Below the pieces are notes generated by a model that saw nothing but the letters and a program-made list of their open reading frames with translations, was not told the DNA's origin and did no database searches. The translations under genes were made by a program, and so were the position numbers. This document shows positions 7,308-11,429 of a stretch of 11,429 bases of DNA, piece after piece. This DNA comes from Sulfurovum sp. (GTDB lineage: Bacteria; Campylobacterota; Campylobacteria; Campylobacterales; Sulfurovaceae): the NCBI GenBank assembly GCA_020721385.1, contig DYMW01000004.1, positions 1 through 11,429 on the forward strand, in the 5' to 3' direction. The number at the start of each line of letters is the position of its first letter. Position 1 is the stretch's first letter.

Positions 7308-7516
7308 TCTCAGGTTTGGATGTAGGAGGAATGAACCCCATATTGAACCAAAAGATAGAAGAGCGTATTTTGGTATGGATAGCAAGAGCCACTAAAAAAA
7401 CTGGAGAAGAAGTCAAACGGTTATGGAAAGCCATTGATGCCGTAGCGTGTGAACTGATAAAAAAAGAGATGATAGATGGCGAAGAGCTAAAAAGCATTAT
7501 TGAAAATAATAGATGA
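7274..7516 (+). pseudogene. In-frame 3' remnant after the inverted repeat, tail resembling FtsH
   Basis: Open frame in the same phase as the upstream AAA+ gene, separated from it only by the TGA at 7256-7258. The first codons come from the inverted repeat (the ATG at 7274 lies in its loop) and are unlikely to be native protein. From about 7331 (61 codons starting MNPILNQ) the sequence looks truly coding: it is a charged amphipathic helix region ending AVACELIKKEMIDGEELKSII. That ending resembles the C-terminus of FtsH/M41 proteases (A-x-x-L-L-x-K-E-T-L-D-G-E-E-L pattern) more than the end of ClpB. An AGGAGGA immediately precedes the ATG at 7331, too close to be an ideal ribosome binding site. 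Most likely it is the 3' end of a broken or fused gene; a separate short protein cannot be excluded. Confidence 0.45.
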
Positions 7517-7540
7517 AACACTGCATCTCTTAAGTTTTTA
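7511..7540. terminator. Weak bidirectional hairpin between convergent genes
   Basis: AGATG (7511-7515) pairs with CATCT (7524-7528) around an 8-nt loop, overlapping the last stop codon of the plus-strand block. A short TTTTT at 7535-7539 follows on the plus strand and ATTATTTTC follows on the minus strand. It sits where the plus operon and the pel operon converge, so a terminator is expected here, but the stem is only 5 bp and A/T rich. Confidence 0.25.
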
Positions 7541-7572
7541 CAAAAAATGTCATATTTAGACCACACAAATCC

Positions 7573-10500
7573 TTAAAACCGATACTCCAAAGCCACTCCA
7601 TAAACAGGGTTGGTAATTACGCCTACGCCTTGACTGTAGTTGAGTAATACGCTTAATAGGTCTTCACCTTTTACCATTCCTGCTATGCCTAAAGATAGAC
7701 TGCTTCCGATGTTTTGTTGGTCATTGATGGCAATGCCTATGGTACCAAATGGTTTCCAACTTCGGTGTAGGGTGTTTTGGGCAATGCCTCCGATGCTGAT
7801 TTGTGAACCGAGTTCCCAAAAGTTTTTAGGGAGTAGGTTGTTTTGTACAATCCAGTCGTATCGGTTGATGGTTAGATAGTTGTTGATATTAATGTCGGGA
7901 TACCCTGCACGTAAAATATAGTTGCCATTTAGTTGTACGTGTTGAGAGTTGCCCAGTTGGGTTTGGTCTTGATTTTGGTAGTGGTTCTCTTTGTATGATG
8001 CTCCCATTTGAATACGGTGGCTGAGTGGTTTTTGTAGGTTCAATTCCCATGAATTCATCATGCCATTGGCTTGAAGTTCAGGGGTTTGGGTGGTTTTATT
8101 GTGATATTTCAGATTCACACCAAGGGTTAGGTCACTTAATTTATAGATTGAATTCAAAGAGGTGGAGATAAAGTCATGTTCACTGTTGTGTTGTTCGAGT
8201 TTGAAATCCCATAACAGTTTTTCATGGCTGTTTTTGAGTGTCAAAGAGAGCGAGTTGTCTTCTATATTTTGTGGGTTTTGTTGATAATGGTATTGGGTAA
8301 AAGCAAGTGTAGACTCTATCCCTTTAAACAATGCTAAGCGTTGGCTTACATGACTCTCTATGAGTGAAAATTGGTCGGATAGATGGGTATAGGTAGATGA
8401 GAGTTCGGTTTTTTGGTAATCAATATTTACCATGTCATCAAAAATTTTATACAAATCAACATCTCGGCTGTTCTCTTCTAGCCCTTTAAATGCAAGGCTA
8501 TAGGCTCCTGCTCTGTCGCCTATGTCGAGTGATGCCATGACCCTGTCTCTAAATGGTAAAATATTTTTATAATAGTGAAGCAATTGCTGTTTGGCAAAAT
8601 TGTTGTCTTGGTTCATGGCTAAGTAGAGGTTTAACCACGGAATATCAAGATGATACTGCTCTTTTATTTGTTGAACTTTATCATCACTATGAATTAAACT
8701 GTACCAACCTATCTTCATCTGTATAAACTCTTTTTCATCAAAGAGCAAAGCCAATTGGTCGAAGTAGATACCCCGTTTTTCAAAAGGGGTTACATAGCGT
8801 GTTGCTAATTGTAAATAAATTCGTGCAAAATCTTTGTTGGTTAAGAGGGTTGCATCTTTTTTTATCAGGGTGTTTAACCGTTTAAAGAGTCGCATTTTGA
8901 TTTGATTGGATGCTTCTGTTCGGTCTTGAAACTGTAAAATATCGGCATACAACACTTGATATTCCATGTTCTCTTTATCTGCATTTAAAAGAGGTTTGAG
9001 CCAACGTATGGCAAGGTCACTGTTTTGTAACTGCATTGCTCCCACCACACTACCAAAGCCTACTTGTGCTTGAAGTTTTGGGCTTTTTTGAAGCAAGTTG
9101 ATTTCTGATATTAAGGCTTTTGTGTTTTTGTTGTCGAGTAAAAACCACAAATAGGCTTGATGGGTGGCAACACTGTTTTTGTCAAGTGTAAAGGCTTTTT
9201 GAAAGCTTTGCAAGGTTTTATCAATGTGTGAAATTTGGGTATAGTAATTTGCCATAAGTAGGTGATATTGAATATTTTTTTCCAAATTTTCTTTGGTTCT
9301 TTTATTGAGTGAAGCACGTAGTTTTTCTAAAGCATCAAAATTTTTCTCCTTGATATATTCATAAAAAAGAGCAAAAAGATAAGAGGGATGGGCTGTTTTT
9401 TCCCATGATTGTTCGTAAAGATATGCAATTCGTTCACCTTTATTTAATGCCCTTTCCAAGAGAATTAATCGTTCATAGCCTTTGGTGGTCAAAGTTTTTT
9501 GTTGTTCCAGTTTCCATAAAATTTTATATAGATAGGGGTAACTTTTATGTATCCATGCAAGATCAATGAGTTGGGTATAAAAGGTAGAATCACTTGGTAA
9601 ATGGAGTTTTTCTAACAGTTGTTGGGCTTTGGCATTGTAGACTTTGGTGGTCTCTAACTCTTCGGTAAATTGTTGGGCTTTTTTAAACTCTTTGGAGGCG
9701 AGTAGATTTTCTATTGAAAGTTCTTGTAGCTCTTTATCGATACCATAGGCTTTTTTGTAGGTTGCATAAAGGTTGAGTCCTTGAATCAGATGGTTGTTGT
9801 AATACGAAAAGAGAATGGCTTGTTTGTGAATGGGTTCATTTTTTGTCTCTTCTAAGAGATTTAAAAAGTAGCTTTCACCCTCTGGAATTTCACCCATGTA
9901 CTCATAATATTCGGCAACTTTATCAACAAACGTATGGTCACCACTCTCGACTTTGTTGTGATAAATTTCACCCAACATTTCGTACGCCGTATTAAGGGTA
10001 GAAGATTCAAGAAAATAGGTTTCATACTTAGGGTCACCAAAGACTTCATATCCTTCTTTATTGAAGGCAATTGTATTTTCAATGTCACCCAACCATAAAG
10101 CGAGTTGTATGTTTTTATCAAGCCATTTTTGTTCAGGAAAATTTTCATAGGCAAAATATGCCAGTTCTTGGGCAAAAGGAAGCTTATTATTATAAATAAA
10201 ACTGTTTATTGCCAACTCTATGGCAGGTTCATCAAAAATTTCTGGATGTGTTTTAAAAGTTTGTTGCACAAAATGATTGGCTCCATCTAAATTGCCCACT
10301 TGTAAAAAACTGTTGAGAATGACTACAATATCATAAGATTGTAATGCATGACGTGATTGATACTGCTCAATCAATGTTTGAATGGCGTTATCGTCATGAT
10401 TAGGATTTTGGCTAAGGGCATAAAGAGCAATACTAAAAAATTTAATATTTTCACTTGGCTCATCCGTGGTTAAAAAAAGTTTGGTGGCAAGTTTGGCAAC

Positions 10501-11259
10501 TTTGTCATACTCTTTTTGATTCATAAGTAAATTTAAAGCATCTTCTTTAAGTGTGCCACGTATGGTTTTATTGTCTAACAGTTTTTCTAAATAGAAATAG
10601 GCACCATCATGGTCTTGTAACGTGATTGCCAAAGAGAAAGCTTGTTCTTCTAAGTAAGGATTAATTAATTCAGGTTGATGTCTCATTAATCCTTGGAGTG
10701 CTTTGTATTCTAAACTGGGTATATCCATCTGTGTGGCTTCTGAAAAAAAGAAGAGGTAGTCTCTATTTTTTTTATTATATTCAAAATAGTTCAAAAGGGT
10801 TTCTTGAACATACTTGATGGATATTTTCTCTGTTTGGGGTTGATTACTCTGAAAATATTGCTCTTTTAAAATAAGATATCGATTCTTGTAGAGTTGGGTT
10901 AAAAGGGTTTTGTCATCAACTTCTTCAATCAATTTTTCATTCAGTGCGGTCGCTTTTTTTAGGTCTTTACGACGATAATAGTTTTCTATTAAAATCATTT
11001 GTAGTTTAACGTTATCAGGATAGTAAAGCAACATACTCTCTAAATAATTAATAGAGAGATTGGTATTTCCACTGTTGGTTTCAAGAATGGACTCAATATC
11101 ATTTTTTGGAAACAGCAAATAGAGTACAACGCTAAAAACAACAACAATGCCAAATATCTCTTTGAGTGAGAGGATGGCGGGATTATCATGATTATTGGCA
11201 AGTGAATACAATGTTGCCTCCTTGTTTTCGATGAGCCAAAATAGAGAGTTTTTCTCCAT
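7573..11259 (-). CDS. pelB: PelB-like Pel exopolysaccharide export protein (TPR scaffold plus outer-membrane porin)
   Basis: Very large envelope protein of 1228 residues, close to the roughly 1190 of Pseudomonas PelB. The order of parts fits PelB: a cytoplasmic stub, one TM anchor (about 34-50, IFGIVVVFSVVLYLLF), then a long helical TPR-type superhelix (about 60-945; a clear repeat lies near 663-695, LLMANYYTQISHIDKTLQSFQKAF as separate helices). From about 953 the sequence changes to alternating amphipathic strands rich in Asn, Gln and aromatics, ending YRF, the aromatic C-terminus recognised by the Bam machinery. In the known pathway PelB guides PelA-modified polysaccharide through the periplasm and out. 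It overlaps the preceding gene, which may be pelA. No pelC follows; the neighbour downstream is convergent. The ATG at 11259 has only a poor ribosome binding site, and TTG at 11211 (codon 17) is a better-supported start. The identification is by architecture, as overall sequence is divergent. Confidence 0.82.
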   Translation of the reverse strand: MEKNSLFWLIENKEATLYSLANNHDNPAILSLKEIFGIVVVFSVVLYLLFPKNDIESILETNSGNTNLSINYLESMLLYYPDNVKLQMILIENYYRRKDLKKATALNEKLIEEVDDKTLLTQLYKNRYLILKEQYFQSNQPQTEKISIKYVQETLLNYFEYNKKNRDYLFFFSEATQMDIPSLEYKALQGLMRHQPELINPYLEEQAFSLAITLQDHDGAYFYLEKLLDNKTIRGTLKEDALNLLMNQKEYDKVAKLATKLFLTTDEPSENIKFFSIALYALSQNPNHDDNAIQTLIEQYQSRHALQSYDIVVILNSFLQVGNLDGANHFVQQTFKTHPEIFDEPAIELAINSFIYNNKLPFAQELAYFAYENFPEQKWLDKNIQLALWLGDIENTIAFNKEGYEVFGDPKYETYFLESSTLNTAYEMLGEIYHNKVESGDHTFVDKVAEYYEYMGEIPEGESYFLNLLEETKNEPIHKQAILFSYYNNHLIQGLNLYATYKKAYGIDKELQELSIENLLASKEFKKAQQFTEELETTKVYNAKAQQLLEKLHLPSDSTFYTQLIDLAWIHKSYPYLYKILWKLEQQKTLTTKGYERLILLERALNKGERIAYLYEQSWEKTAHPSYLFALFYEYIKEKNFDALEKLRASLNKRTKENLEKNIQYHLLMANYYTQISHIDKTLQSFQKAFTLDKNSVATHQAYLWFLLDNKNTKALISEINLLQKSPKLQAQVGFGSVVGAMQLQNSDLAIRWLKPLLNADKENMEYQVLYADILQFQDRTEASNQIKMRLFKRLNTLIKKDATLLTNKDFARIYLQLATRYVTPFEKRGIYFDQLALLFDEKEFIQMKIGWYSLIHSDDKVQQIKEQYHLDIPWLNLYLAMNQDNNFAKQQLLHYYKNILPFRDRVMASLDIGDRAGAYSLAFKGLEENSRDVDLYKIFDDMVNIDYQKTELSSTYTHLSDQFSLIESHVSQRLALFKGIESTLAFTQYHYQQNPQNIEDNSLSLTLKNSHEKLLWDFKLEQHNSEHDFISTSLNSIYKLSDLTLGVNLKYHNKTTQTPELQANGMMNSWELNLQKPLSHRIQMGASYKENHYQNQDQTQLGNSQHVQLNGNYILRAGYPDININNYLTINRYDWIVQNNLLPKNFWELGSQISIGGIAQNTLHRSWKPFGTIGIAINDQQNIGSSLSLGIAGMVKGEDLLSVLLNYSQGVGVITNPVYGVALEYRF

Positions 11260-11429
11260 CTTTTTTGGTTTTAATTCCTTTTTCTACCACAACAGTACAG
11301 TTTGAAGGCAGGTAAAAATTGGCTTCTAGGGGCATATTGGCTTGTAAGAGAAAGTGGTATTTGTTTAATTTATATGTAACTTTTTCTACCCATCCATTGG
11401 CATCAATCAGATAGGGTGTAGTCGGTTTT
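11192..11429 (-). CDS. 3' end of a gene preceding pelB, possibly pelA (partial)
   Basis: The last 78 codons of a minus-strand gene that runs off the right edge, read in the frame starting at 11428 and ending with TAA at 11194-11192. The fragment reads PYLIDANGWVEKV, then beta-rich stretches such as YHFLLQANMPLEANFYLP, and ends GGNIVFTCQ. It looks like an immunoglobulin or jelly-roll type beta domain at the end of an extracytoplasmic protein. PelA, the periplasmic hydrolase/deacetylase of the Pel pathway, ends in a beta-sandwich and precedes pelB in Pseudomonas, so pelA is the best guess from position. No catalytic motif is within the window, so identity is inferred from context only. It overlaps the pelB reading frame, consistent with translational coupling. 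Confidence 0.6.
   Translation of the reverse strand, partial: KPTTPYLIDANGWVEKVTYKLNKYHFLLQANMPLEANFYLPSNCTVVVEKGIKTKKDGEKLSILAHRKQGGNIVFTCQ
11209..11223 (-). promoter_or_regulatory. Strong ribosome binding site pointing to a TTG start for pelB
   Basis: AAGGAGG at 11223-11217 on the minus strand lies 5 nt before TTG at 11211-11209, in frame with pelB at codon 17. This is a near-ideal Shine-Dalgarno with ideal spacing. The upstream ATG at 11259 has only AAGGA about 16 nt away. Starting at the TTG gives 1212 residues, keeps the TM anchor, and cuts the overlap with the preceding gene from 68 to 20 bp. Confidence 0.6.

Noticed and set aside
7573..11259. Cellulose synthase BcsC or another TPR-barrel exporter instead of PelB
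   Set aside because: BcsC has a cleaved signal peptide and no retained inner-membrane anchor. The short cytoplasmic stub plus TM, the length and the overlapping upstream gene fit PelB better, though the family call is by architecture.

Overview
This AT-rich window has the look of a member of the Campylobacterota (epsilonproteobacteria such as the Sulfurimonas, Sulfurovum or Arcobacter groups). The pointers are an ArsS-like sensor kinase with an atypical G1 box, tight gene packing with ATGA overlaps, and short AAGGA-type ribosome binding sites. The assignment rests on protein character only; no rRNA or other marker gene is present.

Left block (46-2404, minus strand). Read in transcription order: a small secreted Spy/CpxP-like protein with LTxxQ motifs, an OmpR-family response regulator, and its sensor histidine kinase, the last two joined by an ATGA overlap. 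This resembles a CpxP/CpxRA-type envelope-stress module, with the periplasmic protein encoded first in the same direction. Upstream of the Spy-like gene are three TTARTG boxes spaced exactly 11 bp apart (2453-2480), a good candidate operator for the regulator. A perfect palindrome containing TATAAT sits just before the regulator start codon.

Middle block (2589-7516, plus strand). A 466-residue metallo-beta-lactamase/beta-CASP protein (RNase/CPSF73-like fold) is followed 12 bp later by a 900-residue P-type cation ATPase. An ATGA overlap then leads into a short AAA+ protein resembling the second ATPase domain of ClpA/ClpB, with degenerate Walker motifs. That third gene is interrupted. A 25-bp perfect inverted repeat with a 10-nt loop lies inside it, and a single in-frame TGA in the left arm separates the ClpB-like part from a 3' segment still open in the same frame. 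That segment's C-terminal tail looks more like the end of an FtsH protease than of ClpB. This junction is the most unusual structure in the window.

Right block (7573-11429, minus strand). A 1228-residue protein with an N-terminal membrane anchor, a long TPR superhelix and a C-terminal outer-membrane beta-barrel matches the architecture of PelB, the Pel exopolysaccharide export protein. It is preceded by, and overlaps, the 3' end of another gene (cut by the window edge) that is plausibly pelA. PelB seems to be the last gene of its operon, since the next genes run convergently. A very strong ribosome binding site favours an internal TTG as the true pelB start.
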